Of a DNA stretch of 64,000 nt, positions 37,901 through 45,502 are shown piece by piece. This DNA comes from Trachythela sp. YZ-2020 (taxonomy: Eukaryota; Cnidaria; Anthozoa; Malacalcyonacea; Clavulariidae), in the NCBI GenBank assembly GCA_016169945.1, contig JADLSH010000358.1, positions 3,381,001 through 3,445,000 of the forward strand, written 5' to 3'. The notes under the pieces were generated by a model. It was not told where the DNA came from. It was given only the letters and a program-made list of their open reading frames with translations, and did no database searches. Numbering within the stretch: position 1 is the first letter of the stretch; the number at the start of each line of letters is the position of its first letter. The translations under genes were made by a program, and so were the position numbers.

Positions 37901-38907
37901 TGTCGCTGCAAATTGCCCACTTGATGAGGCCTGTCTTACAAGTCAGATTGTCTATCAAGCTGTGGTTGAAACAGAAAACAGACAGCCGAAGGTGTATATT
38001 GGCATGACTGAACACCAATTGAAAATCCAGTCAAGCAATCATAAGCATTCTTTTTCAAACAGCAAACATCGATCTAGCACCGCATTATCCAAGTACGTCT
38101 GGGACTTGAAAGATGAAAATATCCAGTATGAAGTGGTCTGTCTAGTGAAGCGTGCAAAGCCTTACCAAAGTGGAAATCACAAGTGCAATTTATATCTGCA
38201 GGAGAAATTATGTATTTAAAAAGCTCAGAAGAGAAATCTCTTAAACAAAAGATCAGAACTGTTTGCTAAATGCCGTCATGAAAACAACTTTTATGCATCT
38301 AATTTTAAACCTAAATGACTTTATTATGCATATTTTAGTATGAACATTTTAATAACAACATTTTTTTATTATAGTCTGATGATCGCCAGCAAAGGCTGAG
38401 CGTGAAACTCGGGTAGCAGTTTTTAATTTTTTAAAAATTTTTTAGCCGTCTTAGTATTTATATATAGTTAGTTCCGTTATTATTTAGGGGACTCATTTGT
38501 CATTCATAAGGTTTATTTGTTTATATCTATATAAATGGGAACATGCTTTGCAACAAGAGGTTCTTAGGTAAATAGAGATCTAAACTTAGAACATTAGGGC
38601 AAAATAATAATAATTTTGTTATTGGTTTTTCTCGCTTATGATATGGGTAAATTATATACATCTTATGATAGCTAACTGGTTTATCATCTTATTGGAGCAA
38701 TCTGTTTATTTCCTCAACAGGTACGCCATAATGTTAGAGTGCTGGCAAGGCGCACATGAAGACAGACCAACATTCGCTCACTTACGCGATGTGCTTTGGA
38801 AAACGAATACAGGCGAGAATCCGTACATTAATATCGATCCAATGCAAGAAAATCTTACTACAACTGTGGAACAAGAAGACAGCATCGAAAATGCTACTGT
38901 AATATAA
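1401..38907 (+). CDS. receptor tyrosine kinase (FN3-like/EGF/TM/kinase), 5' incomplete
   Basis: Single-pass receptor tyrosine kinase, expected at the plasma membrane. Exons: 1401-1603, 2086-2233, 2903-3076, 4292-4422, 5426-5515, 9378-9441, 9624-9653, 10371-10597, 11694-11754, 12059-12181 (EGF), 23595-23717 (duplicate EGF), 26382-26601 (TM), 27226-27482, 28191-28375, 28815-28881, 32128-32216, 33554-33756, 34377-34417, 34841-34937, 38721-38907. Every junction has GT/AG and phases match throughout, giving about 865 residues with one EGF exon (906 with both), stop TAA at 38905. The kinase keeps the glycine loop GKGAFG, VAVK lysine, HRDLAARN catalytic loop, DFG and the PLRWLSIEAI segment, so it should be active. 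The kinase insert is short. The activation loop has one tyrosine (GVYVKS). The receptor family (FGFR/VEGFR/RET-like versus cnidarian-specific) cannot be settled by eye. The signal peptide exon was not found. Confidence 0.85.
3077..4291. other. RTK intron
   Basis: No coding signal was found. The motif gcgcgaggaaacg occurs twice in tandem near 3470-3500. The rest is AT-rich without recognisable element ends. Confidence 0.4.
4503..4600 (+). repeat. short tandem repeat, about 45-bp unit, 2-3 copies
   Basis: The string aactggactatgca recurs three times at about 45-bp spacing, with related text between (ctgagtgcttgtt, ctgactgcttgtt). It lies within an RTK intron. Confidence 0.7.
4890..4917. repeat. 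(TA)n microsatellite
   Basis: An uninterrupted run of alternating T and A within an RTK intron, just upstream of a foldback repeat. Confidence 0.9.
4985..5108. repeat. foldback repeat with hammerhead-like arms
   Basis: The two arms are inverted copies: ataagaacttcgacgtttcg near 5000 and its complement near 5085, around a short centre at 5036-5055. Each arm, read from the centre outward, has a small GC hairpin (ggccttcgctc) followed by GAAACGTC. This resembles the 3' half of a hammerhead core. The expected CUGANGA is CAGACGA or CAGAGGA, so I regard it as a degenerate relative, not a working ribozyme. Confidence 0.5.
5914..7164. mobile_element. non-autonomous TTAA-target DNA transposon
   Basis: The element runs 5918-7160, with inverted ends starting ggtggctccctagggtttt and a TTAA target duplication on each side (5914-5917 and 7161-7164). 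Length is about 1.24 kb. TTAA sites fit piggyBac or Kolobok families. I see no transposase; the small reading frames inside lack family motifs. It sits in the RTK intron between exons 5426-5515 and 9378-9441. Related ends occur at 9121 and 53321. Confidence 0.7.
8730..9125 (-). mobile_element. fragment of TTAA-target element family
   Basis: The minus strand begins at a TTAA (9122-9125) followed by ggtggctcaatatagt. It matches, with divergence, the plus strand at 53321-53640 over about 380 bp (shared catgaaaacgcta-like and gcgctatatctcattatttt segments). The opposite terminus is not recognisable. Confidence 0.6.
12059..12181 (+). CDS. RTK EGF-like exon, copy 1
   Basis: This 123-nt exon has phase 1 at both ends (acceptor cattttag, donor gtatag). 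It encodes an EGF-like module with six cysteines in EGF spacing (PCRQGC, STC, MCKC, and the final LC after the GYTGNGT turn). It connects the last FN3-like exon to the transmembrane exon. The copy at 23595-23717 is identical at every position I compared. Confidence 0.85.
12524..12812 (+). mobile_element. 5' fragment of non-autonomous TIR element (duplicated)
   Basis: It starts with the terminal sequence cagcctcgtacccaggc, preceded by tcataaaac (12515-12523), as in the complete copy at 24060-26218. It also retains, at 12589, the inner end aacaggtgggca that the right-hand copy has lost. It is truncated where the duplication ends. Confidence 0.7.
12847..13285 (+). repeat. left terminal inverted repeat of P-type element
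   Basis: About 439 bp, matching the reverse complement of 23063-23486 with only scattered differences and about 12 extra bases near 13248-13262. The high arm identity suggests recent activity or conversion. Confidence 0.9.
13286..13983. other. AT-rich leader between left TIR and helicase
   Basis: No reading frame of note. It is likely 5' untranslated or promoter DNA of the helicase gene. Confidence 0.4.
13984..17610 (+). CDS. PIF1-family DNA helicase carried by the transposon (one frameshift)
   Basis: Superfamily 1B helicase. Residues about 25-32 are Walker A GQGGTGKS. Walker B is IWDEIGMVS, followed by GDFLQLPPV (motif III), LAYGITCHKSQSLT (motif V) and GLIYVAFSRVKT (motif VI), so the ATPase core is intact. 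An acidic linker (about residues 455-510) precedes a C-terminal region I do not recognise. The frame changes once between 15780 and 15828, shortly before the next frame continues LRNLKLFFGTQF; a 1-nt indel, sequence error or tiny intron could explain it. The first exon then runs to 16446 (alternative donor at 16442). Further exons are 16866-16953 (YVRMGAGQYFRDF) and 17451-17610, a lysine-rich tail ending TGA at 17608. Total about 900 residues. It probably helps transposition or repair of the excised element (inference). Confidence 0.8.
17611..18206. other. spacer between convergent helicase and transposase genes
   Basis: About 600 bp of AT-rich DNA where the two 3' ends face each other. No further gene is seen. 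It presumably holds both polyadenylation regions. Confidence 0.5.
18207..23055 (-). CDS. P-element superfamily (THAP9-like) transposase, nine exons, apparently intact
   Basis: Exons on the minus strand: 23055-22952, 22801-21701, 21130-21035, 20570-20432, 20067-19974, 19738-19567, 19462-19315, 19066-18812, 18704-18207. Each junction has GT/AG. Phases 2,2,2,0,1,2,0,0 match, and the sum is 2607 nt, exactly 869 codons with no internal stop. The hallmarks are in order: a cysteine cluster (CSSCQNLKRC), GYRWHPR followed by LRKVLILPSNRTIR, then GGLILDEMKIQ (first catalytic Asp of the RNase H fold), a GIADLGE segment, GFRFPVAQFPSGG, WCILDGADINRQF (second Asp), GCPMVFIMDPK, LDASSKMR, and NQDVVENHFCQVR (catalytic Glu). 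No classic C2CH THAP zinc finger is visible at the N-terminus; exon 1 has a basic KKRKR motif instead. It should cut and paste the element using the flanking TIRs. Confidence 0.9.
23063..23486 (-). repeat. right terminal inverted repeat of P-type element
   Basis: This is the inverted partner of 12847-13285. It abuts the transposase start codon, so it probably also supplies the transposase promoter. Immediately outside, at 23487, begins the right copy of the host duplication. Confidence 0.9.
23487..24298 (+). repeat. direct duplication flanking P-type element, right copy
   Basis: This matches 11951-12812. It starts exactly at the transposon's outer base and runs through the EGF exon copy and the 5' part of a non-autonomous element, after which only this copy continues into the rest of that element. 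Confidence 0.9.
23595..23717 (+). CDS. RTK EGF-like exon, copy 2
   Basis: It matches copy 1 (12059-12181), with acceptor and donor preserved and phase 1 at both ends. It can be spliced in tandem with copy 1 or instead of it without changing the frame. This gives a receptor with one or two EGF modules depending on splicing. Confidence 0.8.
24060..26218. mobile_element. 2.16-kb non-autonomous TIR element with 9-bp target duplication
   Basis: The ends are inverted over about 36 bp (cagcctcgtacccaggcgct inward from both sides). They are flanked by tcataaaac at 24051-24059 and 26219-26227, a 9-bp duplication as made by Mutator-like transposases. The interior matches the element at 56240-58377, whose own end (gacaaattgcccacctgtt) is present at 26151-26169. 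It is therefore either a nested insertion or a family with two end types. Small frames inside are shared between copies but show no known domain. It sits between the EGF and TM exons of the RTK. Confidence 0.75.
26382..26601 (+). CDS. RTK transmembrane exon
   Basis: A 220-nt exon, phase 1 in and phase 2 out. A short extracellular stalk precedes a hydrophobic helix (VIAIVIPVALVIAFVALIFA), then a stop-transfer cluster RIKRRKKLL, then a Ser/Pro-rich juxtamembrane segment with one tyrosine (NLYQHCPPR). Confidence 0.85.
27226..28889 (+). CDS. RTK kinase N-lobe exons
   Basis: 27226-27482 encodes juxtamembrane sequence and the glycine loop (LGKGAFGYVHRA) with VAVK. 28191-28375 encodes the C-helix (FIAEIELMKKLGDHENI) and hinge (LIMEYAPYGNLL). 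28815-28881 encodes a short Ser/Thr/Pro-rich kinase insert. The next exon (32128) needs phase 1, which the donor at 28882 (gtaaag) provides. The donor at 28890 (gtatat) would give phase 0 and an early stop in the next exon. Confidence 0.8.
29222..29394. mobile_element. small MITE-like foldback, about 173 bp
   Basis: The arms are inverted: aatagaccttatg at the left and cataaggtctatt at the right, with further complementarity (ggtgcgtgac / gtcacgcacc). It has no coding capacity and lies within an RTK intron. Confidence 0.7.
29582..29654 (+). repeat. tRNA-like sequence (SINE head or tRNA relic)
   Basis: It carries an A-box-like tagctcagttgg and a B-box-like gattcaattcc at tRNA spacing, with a partial anticodon arm around caccggaatcgc. 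The acceptor stem does not pair well (ggactct against agggacc), so a functional tRNA is unlikely. A tRNA-derived SINE is the better reading. Confidence 0.5.
29797..31574. mobile_element. 1.8-kb TIR element with internal degenerate tandem repeats
   Basis: The ends gtcggacaactgt and acagttgtccgac are inverted. Roughly 200 bp next to each end are also complementary (for example cttgtattcttcagccaaca near 29905 and its complement near 31450). The interior (about 30690-31350) has degenerate repeats containing gcgcaccagatat and ataatcatctttaa at about 55-60-bp spacing. No transposase was seen. Confidence 0.6.
30985..31221. mobile_element. PIF/Harbinger-like MITE nested in a larger element
   Basis: A near-perfect foldback with about 95-bp arms (ctgtattctaaaagctcact... 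at both ends) and a short centre. It is flanked by TAA on both sides (30985-30987, 31219-31221), the three-base target typical of PIF/Harbinger. It is nested inside the 29797-31574 element. Confidence 0.7.
32128..34937 (+). CDS. RTK kinase C-lobe exons
   Basis: 32128-32216 ends with FALQIANGM. 33554-33756 carries HRDLAARN, the DFGLS motif and the activation segment with GKIPLRWLSIEAI. 34377-34417 is a 41-nt exon with WSYGIVLWEICTLG. 34841-34937 carries GDFPYPTLSDRELLKYL. Phases 1-0, 0-2, 2-1 and 1-2 are consistent. All catalytic residues are kept. Confidence 0.9.
32217..33553. other. RTK intron, no recognised content
   Basis: Short open frames occur on both strands (about 32312-32889), but none shows conserved motifs or splice support. 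I see no clear element ends. Confidence 0.4.
34003..34250. mobile_element. 248-bp MITE-like element
   Basis: The inverted ends are aagccaagatggcgg at the left and ccgccatctttggctt at the right, extending into gacgtc on each side. No target duplication was resolved. It lies within an RTK intron. Confidence 0.6.
35205..35248 (-). ncRNA. hammerhead ribozyme, unit 1
   Basis: On the minus strand: CUGACGA (35243-35237), stem II GCCG/CGGC with loop UUGAA, GAAA (35223-35220), stem III ACAU/AUGU with a two-base GC loop, then the canonical GUC cleavage triplet. Stem I is CUGCA/UGCAG, five Watson-Crick pairs. Predicted cleavage is between 35210 and 35209. Confidence 0.9.
35485..35528 (-). ncRNA. hammerhead ribozyme, unit 2 (damaged stems)
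   Basis: Same layout as unit 1, and the CUGACGA and GAAA core strings are intact. One stem II pair is lost (plus strand ccgttcaag instead of ccgttcaac), and one stem I base is changed (gtgcatc instead of gtgcagc). Activity is probably reduced. Confidence 0.8.
35765..35808 (-). ncRNA. hammerhead ribozyme, unit 3
   Basis: The core, stem I and stem II are identical to unit 1. One stem III base differs (plus strand gacgtgcatg instead of gacatgcatg), which weakens but does not abolish stem III. Confidence 0.85.
36045..36088 (-). ncRNA. hammerhead ribozyme, unit 4
   Basis: Identical to unit 1 across the core and all three stems. Confidence 0.9.
36325..36368 (-). ncRNA. hammerhead ribozyme, unit 5
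   Basis: Identical to unit 1 across the core and all three stems. Confidence 0.9.
36600..36730 (+). repeat. inverted, rearranged fragment of the 280-bp unit
   Basis: The plus strand here carries the opposite-orientation unit sequence (tacgaagtcactcgcatcta, then ctgacgagccgttgaacggc). The GAAA strand and the stem III palindrome are missing: gatttgactgcagattt follows directly. The hammerhead is therefore broken. It ends in a (TA)n run. Confidence 0.8.
36732..37191. mobile_element. 460-bp foldback MITE with TA target (mariner-like)
   Basis: The ends read gggtggggcaaaaaaaagta inward from both sides and are flanked by TA, inside a (TA)n context. The interior is itself largely self-complementary (for example aatgaagtgaagt near 36940 against its complement near 37025). 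No coding capacity. Confidence 0.75.
37201..37312. repeat. perfect palindrome with 53-bp arms
   Basis: The arms 37201-37253 and 37260-37312 are exact reverse complements around gaatcc. Segments of the arm (gaaacag..ctgt, taagcgaaaa) resemble 35147-35191, just before the hammerhead array. This suggests a PLE terminal-repeat origin. Confidence 0.85.
37423..38310 (+). pseudogene. Penelope-like retroelement, 3' part: RT C-terminus plus GIY-YIG endonuclease
   Basis: The first frame (37423 to about 37885) has the PLE post-RT region: VNFLDVTLNLNNGKYSPYRK, HPPWIIKQLP and NVGKCLLELLGKHFP. After a frameshift near 37885 the reading continues as CNCRVAANCPLDEACL (the cysteine motif that precedes the nuclease) and a GIY-YIG domain (IVYQAVV, VYIGMTE, ALSKYVWDLKD). 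A TAA at 38217 interrupts the last block, after which LLNKRSELFAKCRHEN is still readable to about 38310. The RT catalytic core is missing upstream. This is a dead copy, sense to the RTK in its last intron. Confidence 0.85.
38368..38422 (+). ncRNA. hammerhead ribozyme of the Penelope-like element
   Basis: CUGAUGA (38376-38382), then a stem II of seven pairs with one bulge (CGCCAGC against GCUGAGCG), then GAAA. A minimal two-pair stem III (AC-UCGG-GU) follows, with a GUA cleavage triplet. Such short stem III hammerheads are characteristic of PLE terminal repeats. Stem I pairs only weakly, so activity is uncertain. Confidence 0.7.
38721..38907 (+). CDS. RTK last exon
   Basis: It completes the kinase C-lobe (MYAIMLECWQGAHEDRPTF) and adds a short tail with one tyrosine in NPYINIDP, a possible phosphotyrosine docking site. 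It ends in TAA. The acceptor tcctcaacag fits the incoming phase 2. Confidence 0.9.
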
Positions 38908-41480
38908 CAGCTTGCACGAGTAAGCAATGGGAAATGAAGTAAAAACACTCGTCATAAAAATAATTAACACATGAAACATTATGATAAACTACATATGATA
39001 ACTTATTTGCTGGGGTACTTTGTAAAATGAGTTATCATTCCTCAAAAAGCGTTTACCAAATTTTCATCATGCGCAAAATGAAGAACACGATTAGCAAGAA
39101 TAGGTTAAAATAGGAAAAGAACGAAGTTTCACAATAAGCAGATAATTACAGGTTGAAATTGCATTATTTGCAAAATGTGAAAGTTTGCAATTACATCAAA
39201 TATCTCGAAATCGTGGTTACAATCTAGTAACTGTGTAAATTCATGATATCCGATGAAGAGAAGCACCACATGTTTGCGACGACACTTCGATGTTGCGAAT
39301 ATAACTATGGTACCTTCATTAATTCCCAATGTTCTCATCTTGTAAAAACCATATTTTGCCCAACTTCTCCAAATTGTTATGGTCGAACGCATGAAAACGT
39401 ATTCTCTACGTAAGATACGATTGCCGTCAATTTTCCTTTTAACCCACCCCTGGAGGAGCTGAAATATTTCAGGCCCATTTTTGAGGGGACTTATTGGGGA
39501 GGTGGGGCTTAAAGGAGGGAAAGGTAATGATTTACCCGAAACGCAATGAGTAATAATCGTTGGGAACTAAAGGGAACTTCTACATATTGACCAATTAAGA
39601 AATCTAATCATGCAGTATTCATTCTATAATAGAGAGAGAGGATTAATAAATATTGTTTGCTAAAAAGGGGCTGCTTATTAGAAAATTGGGCGCTTATTAG
39701 ACACGGTGCCTTGTTTTAGATGGGAGTTTAACAAAGGATTTACGGTAAAGAATTGACAAATTTGGATGAAAAACACAATTTGTGATCGACACCAAAGAGA
39801 AGACTGCAATTTTCAACATTCTAATTCAGGCTTCGAACTGTGTAAATTGTTGGAATCAAGAATGACATTTGCTTGAAGTCAACTAGAACAACAATCCATC
39901 AGTGCAATCAATGCAGTTTCACGTTCGTGATTTCAAACAAGAACGACTTTCAAATTGTATAGCCAAATTGTAAGTTACCTTTCAGGAATTGTACAGAACT
40001 TAAGGTAACACGTGTTATGATGCGCTAAGAAGCACTCCATTATATATTTTCTTTGGACCTTTTAATTTGTTGGAATTGTGGAATAATAATGGAAAATAGT
40101 GTTCTTGATTTCCATTTGTATACCTACAGGACATATATATTAACATTAATTCGTGAAATATTCGTTCGTATGGCAAGTAATTTCCAGTATCACGAAAATA
40201 TCGCCCATATACAGTTGCTTCTCTTCATGTCCCATGTGAAACAAATTTGACTCTACACCAGCTTTTCACAATGGGTCCAAGTCACTATCACCGAGGAAAA
40301 CTACGTTTAGTAAATCGATAGTAAAGGACGATCCTAGATAAACATTAAGACAGAGAAATGAATTTTATCCCGTCAGATGTAAAACTGATCGTTTTAAAAA
40401 CTCTTATATTCCTTCTATGTGTTAGTTCTCAACATTTGTTTTAACTTTTTTATATAGTTTTAATACAAAGTATTTTGTAAATATTCTATCATACTTTATA
40501 TGTCATCAGATGTAATTAAACTTTTGTTGCAATATCTGTTTTAATACAAAATAATAATAATAATAATAACATATGCAACATGCACAGTAACAAAACTAAC
40601 ACAGTTATTGTTACGGTTATTGTTTCCTATGTCAACCATTATTACACCGTTAATTTTCCTCTTCAATCTGATCATTTGTCTTAATATTAGTTTCAGTCCT
40701 ATTTCATCAGCTTTTTCTTGTTCAGAATTATGCTCGGTCCAAATTGCGCTGAAAATATACGGAAATGCAAACGTTACCATTCCGCTAATTACAGCAGAGT
40801 CGCCAGATATTTCGGAAAATAGCATCATATAAAATACTAAATACATCATTGTCCTCCGGAAGTATCGTTATAGGAATTAAAACAATTGTTAGAAACGACA
40901 TAAGAACAAGTGGCTCAAAATCGACGATACAAATTAAAACGAAACACATTAATACATGATTATAGCAAATACTAAGTAACGTATTATTGTCTTGTTACAG
41001 TAAGTTACGGTTGTGCGGGTTGTCTTGGATATGTTGGTAGGGATACAGAACGATACATCAATACAAAGGAATTAAACAAGTAGATTAAATACTGAAGGAA
41101 ATGTAGAAGAAACAGATGACTGTCGGTTTGCTGTGAATGTTGAGACTAGGCACTGTCTCAAAGGCTCTCTATGAAGAATTAAGAGAAATGTATTTGTCTT
41201 ACAACAAACTTCTTCTTTTGTTTTTCCTGAGATTCTTCCTTCACCAGAATTTGAAATTGAAATGTAAAATAAGCAAATCTATATAGATGTATGCCTATAA
41301 ATAGACTTCATGTATGCAATTTATCGCGAAACGAAACTATCAAAAGCCGTAAAAGGAATAATCCATACTGACTGCAACGACAACCCAGGCGCTTATAAGA
41401 TAGGGCGGTGAAACTACTGGGTGAAACGAGCCGTGTACCCTGAAATACGTGTGATGCGCGGGATCCCCCGAATATTCGAA
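38908..41480. other. RTK 3' flank, no further gene recognised
   Basis: About 2.6 kb of AT-rich DNA with an (AAT)n run near 40551-40567. Short frames on both strands (for example 40541-40849) lack motifs or splice support. It must hold the RTK 3' untranslated region. Confidence 0.5.
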
Positions 41481-41776
41481 CACATGCGAGAAAAATGGCG
41501 GAGCTGCAAACGAACTCTCCGAAGACCTTGACTTAATTCTTAATAGTTTAGACGATACCGATGTCGATAACGATAATAAAAGATATCCTGTTGTTCGATA
41601 GTCGATTCTTTCACTGTCAACGAACTGATCGCAGTTCTTGAGAGGATTTCGTCGAAGCTTGAGAGGAAGCTATTTAATACATGGAAACAGCTTGTGGGAG
41701 ATGCCCATTGTTCACTTGTTCACACCTCTATTGTGTATACTATTGTCTATTGTGTATCGTATGGTAAGAGCTGCAG

Positions 41777-42196
41777 ATAGTAATATATTCTCGGCGGTCT
41801 TCCTCCCACACAATGCCCCGGGCGGAGGGAGTTAAGATTGGGAAGGAAATTGAATTTTCCGCCCTGGACGAAAGCGGGAGGAAGGCGTTGACGTGTGTTG
41901 TAGCTGAGGGGAGGTGGGTGAGCAAACCAAAACTCTTAAAGGAACTTTCTTCTTCGATTGCGAACGGTGTAACGCCAAGAAAGTCTGCTGACAACCGGAT
42001 TTTAAAGCGTCTGTGAGCTCTCAAAGCCTAATTAAAACATACCAGAGATGCCAGGCTTGGTAGATTTGAAAGAACTCACCCGCCCGGGCATTGAGCGTGA
42101 AATAATCCCACCGAGAATAGTAATATATTCTCGGCGGTCTTCCTCCCACACAATGCCCCGGGAGGGAGTTAAGATTGGGAATGAAATTGAATTTTC
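41777..42196. repeat. direct repeat pair of about 80 bp
   Basis: Sequences 41777-41862 and 42117-42196 both begin atagtaatatattctcggcg and run on through cacaatgccccggg. They are separated by about 255 bp. Split direct repeats are a feature of tyrosine-recombinase retroelements, and a recombinase fragment lies just downstream at 42411-42718, but the link is inference. Confidence 0.6.
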
Positions 42197-42410
42197 TTAG
42201 GACCCCCGGCATACATAAGCGCACGATCCCCGACAAACGCCGTACTAAATCCCCTGGTAACAAACCTACCCCCTCCAAAACTCAGAAACGAAAGAAACGC
42301 ACGAAAGAAATGAATTTTATATATTTGTACATTTAATGACACTCTTTAGAGGCACAAGTTTAACTCCTAGGTACGCTTAAGGAAAAGCCTGTCCAAAGTC
42401 ACAAAGATGG

Positions 42411-42718
42411 TTACGGGAACGAAACTGCTGACCCAAACGCGAGATCCGCAGTTGGATGATCTGCTGATGTCACAGCACTCGCGGTGAGAAGGTCAGCTAA
42501 CTTCTCTGTGCGCATAACTTTGTCAGTCTGGATGTAATAGGTGGATTCCATCCAACGTGGCGCGCCACCTCATCCGTCGAGGCGCCGAGGAGAGACAAGG
42601 TGATAGAACAGCCTGAACGGAAACTATGCATCGTCTCACCCTCGTGAAGATGGAGATCCTTTAGGTGCTTCTCCAACCGACTAGCAATGGCGGAACCTGT
42701 GAAGGGTGAATTTGGCAC
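42411..42718 (-). pseudogene. tyrosine recombinase C-terminal fragment
   Basis: The minus strand encodes the catalytic C-terminus of a tyrosine recombinase: FTGSAIASRLEKHL, MHSFRSG (Arg), EVARHVGW (His). After a frameshift it continues YYIQTDKVMRTEKLADLL (catalytic Tyr), ending at TAA at 42411. The N-terminal part is gone. The source is a DIRS/Ngaro-like or Crypton-like element; the fragment is too short to say which. Confidence 0.75.
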
Positions 42719-43170
42719 TTTTCAAAATGTTAAGTAGCTTAACCGCCGTCACAGAGCAGTGATTTCAAAATGTCAAGCAGCTAAAACGGCGTCACACAGC
42801 AGCGATTACCTAATATCAAATGGCTTAAACGCCGTCACACAGCAGCTTTTTCAAAATATCAAATGGCTTTAACGCCGTGACACAGCAGCGATTTCAAAAT
42901 ATCAAGCAGCTTAAAACGCCGTCACACAGCAGCGATTGCAAGTATCAAGCAGCTTAAAACGCCGTCACACAGCAGCGATGTCAGAATATCAATCAGCTTA
43001 AACGCCGTCACACAGCAGCGATTTCAAAATCTAGTAGCTTAAATGCCGTCACACAGCAGCGATTAGAGATATTAAAGAATCTAATTGCCGTCACACAGCA
43101 GCGATTTCAAGTATCAAGCAGCCCAAATGCCGTCTCACCCCAGTGGGTTTATGCAAATATCTAAAACATG
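42715..43170. repeat. minisatellite, about 55-60-bp unit, eight or more copies
   Basis: The core gccgtcacacagcagcgatt recurs at 42749-43110 with connecting text (tcaaaatatcaagcagctta). Copies are degenerate at both edges. It directly adjoins the recombinase fragment. Confidence 0.85.
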
Positions 43171-43199
43171 GAACGCCCTAACCCAGCAATTTCACAAAC

Positions 43200-43910
43200 C
43201 GCCGCTATGCTAGAGAAATACCAGTAAATAAAAGGAACGAGATATAAAACTTTAAGTGTATTTTACAAAATGACATTTATTGGTAGTAACTGACAAGTAC
43301 TGGAGAATGAATTCCGCTAAGTTTTCGACAGTGTATAAGGCGTACTAAGAATACCTTTCTCGCTGAATAGTGGGGGTTGAAAACATATAGAACCGCAGAA
43401 AAATTACCAGCAATTGAAAATTTGTAAATGAAAGTTCAACATGTACATTATAACTTAAGGAATGGTATTCTGCACGTTCGTTGTACGGACCAAGACCGGA
43501 TCATAAATGACCCGTGGGAAGACAACATGGAACGAAGGAAATACCATTAAGCCGTTAGGTTATAACTGAACTTGCTAATAGACTGACAGAACTGCCAGGT
43601 GCAAAGCACGAAATCAAAGTAATAATTGCTAACCTGAGGCGCAGGAACCGGCGCTGCTGGAGGTAAATCAGGTGGATTAACAGGATCGTTCACCGCTGCA
43701 GGGAACTATTTTTGAGAAAATTCGTATTTGGTTTCGGAAGGCAAATATTCACTTGGAAACCCCTTACATTGTAGTCATGCGCTTGATTCCTTTTGGAAAA
43801 TTGCGATATTAGGATATTAGGCTAGATACGTAGAGGCAGCATTGTTTGCTACTTTGTGCAGCAACAATGTCTTATTCAAATGCCACCTATGTTCTAAAAC
43901 CCATATATAG
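43200..43910. other. no recognised content
   Basis: I see neither a supported gene nor clear element ends in this stretch. Confidence 0.4.
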
Positions 43911-44338
43911 ATTCCATGTAATGTCCTTACGGTACGTCAAATCCAAGCATGCCCTTCCCCCATTTTCTACATTTTTGGGGAGCAATGGAGAACAAAATGG
44001 AGGGAGAATGATCCATGGTCATGGACAGCAGCCGACATGGATGAGCAAAGGGAGTAGCTTCAAACCACCTAAAATTTTCCTATTAAGTCTCTGAGAGAAA
44101 GCAAATTAGTTAAGTTACAACAGGTTTTTTTCTGGTATGAAAGCTTGATATCATATGAAATTAAGCGAACTAGCACTAACTTTCAGCCAACATGACTTGT
44201 ACACTGAAATTTTCAAGAAAAGAAGGGTTTGGATATGTTGCAACTCAAATATTTCATGATGTGTCTACCACTGTATGGGAACAACTTGATCTTAATCTAA
44301 TTTCTAGCACTGTTCATTACTGTTACAGTAGCTGTATG
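43911..44338 (+). repeat. dispersed repeat A, copy 1
   Basis: It closely matches 61455-61880 (shared tacgtcaaatccaagcatgc, gatccatggtcatggaca, catcatgaaatatttgag on the complement). It contains no protein motif. It is interrupted at 44338 by different sequence in the two copies. Confidence 0.8.
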
Positions 44339-44610
44339 CATAGGCGTACGGGCGCAACTTCATTTGGGGGGGCAAACAAAATTTTGCCCGAATTTTAAAG
44401 CTTACCCAAAATGCCCGAATTTGGATAATAACATATTGATAACAATAATAACCACTTTTAACACGATGTTAACATTGGTGCAACTAATTTTTTCGAGGCC
44501 AAAAGGCTGATAATTTGTGGGGGGTCCGGGAGCATGCTCCCCCGGAGAATTTTGAAAATATGTGGGTTCTAAAAGGGTATTTCGTGCATTCTGAGACCAC
44601 TCTGATACCC
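44339..44610. mobile_element. hAT-like end or relic
   Basis: It begins cataggcgtacgggcg and runs into a G-rich tract with a cccccggag/gggggtccgggagcatgctc motif, similar to the interiors of hAT-type MITEs at 52394 and 47985. No target duplication was resolved. Confidence 0.4.
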
Positions 44611-44807
44611 AGATAATATACATTCAAAATCGCGTACACTCATGATTGCCATGGTTCAATAATAATAATGGTTCAGATTATCAGTTAATAAATAATCATT
44701 CAGTCTAATTCTTAAAGAAAAAATTTATTTTCTGTGAAAATATTGGTGCGACAAATGTCACTCGCATTTTCTCCGTTCACCGTTGGCTACGGCCCTCTTG
44801 TCAATAG

Positions 44808-45000
44808 GGCTATCTTCAAAGGGTAAAATCGATAAAATTATCCACTCCGAATCGCGTTGTGTTGACAAATTATAAGACGTATATACATTGGCAGTTTCAC
44901 AACAAAATTTCAAGGTGTAGAAAAGTGTTTAACATAACAACTGCTTGGTATATCTTCAATATGTCGTACTTTGCTAAACAGCTCTAAGTAGGAATAGTGT
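44808..45000 (+). repeat. dispersed repeat B, copy 1
   Basis: It matches 63824-64000 (gctatcttcaaagggtaaaa, ggtatatcttcaatatgtcg). Repeats A and B occur in the same order at 43.9-45 kb and 61.5-64 kb, so both loci probably descend from one longer element. Confidence 0.8.
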
Positions 45001-45502
45001 GCCAGAAATTGCACTCATTTCTTATCAACATCCGTAGGATTTAGGGTAAAAAATGAGGCAATAACAGGGAAAGACAAGACACTATATTTGGGTCACTTGT
45101 TTATTAAAATACAAAATTTTAAACAATAACCTAGCTTAGCGGGAATTGTGTCTTAAAAAGGGTTAACTTCAGTAATACATTTTTTTCCAACTTACCGGAA
45201 TTTTTATACCGTAGTCTTGTCGATAACGCACCATGCGCTCGTAGGGAAAATTATACTCCCTAGAAGTCATCAAAACATCATATCTCTTTCCGTAATGTGC
45301 GGCATATTTTACCTTATTTTTTTGCGGTCCGGTATCCAGTTAAATGGTGCCTTTTGAGTGGCTAACGAGCGGTCCGGTATCCTGCTATCCGGACCGGATA
45401 CCGGACCGTTGTGTGAGCAAAACAAAACAAAACAAAAAACTTGCAATTTTCGCAAATATTAGTCAAGTTTTTAAATGCTATTTTTAAAAAAAATATTTAT
45501 GA
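45001..45502. other. intergenic, short repeats of ggtccggtatcc
   Basis: Near 45327-45410 the string ggtccggtatcc occurs directly and inverted (ggataccggacc). No gene was seen. Confidence 0.5.
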
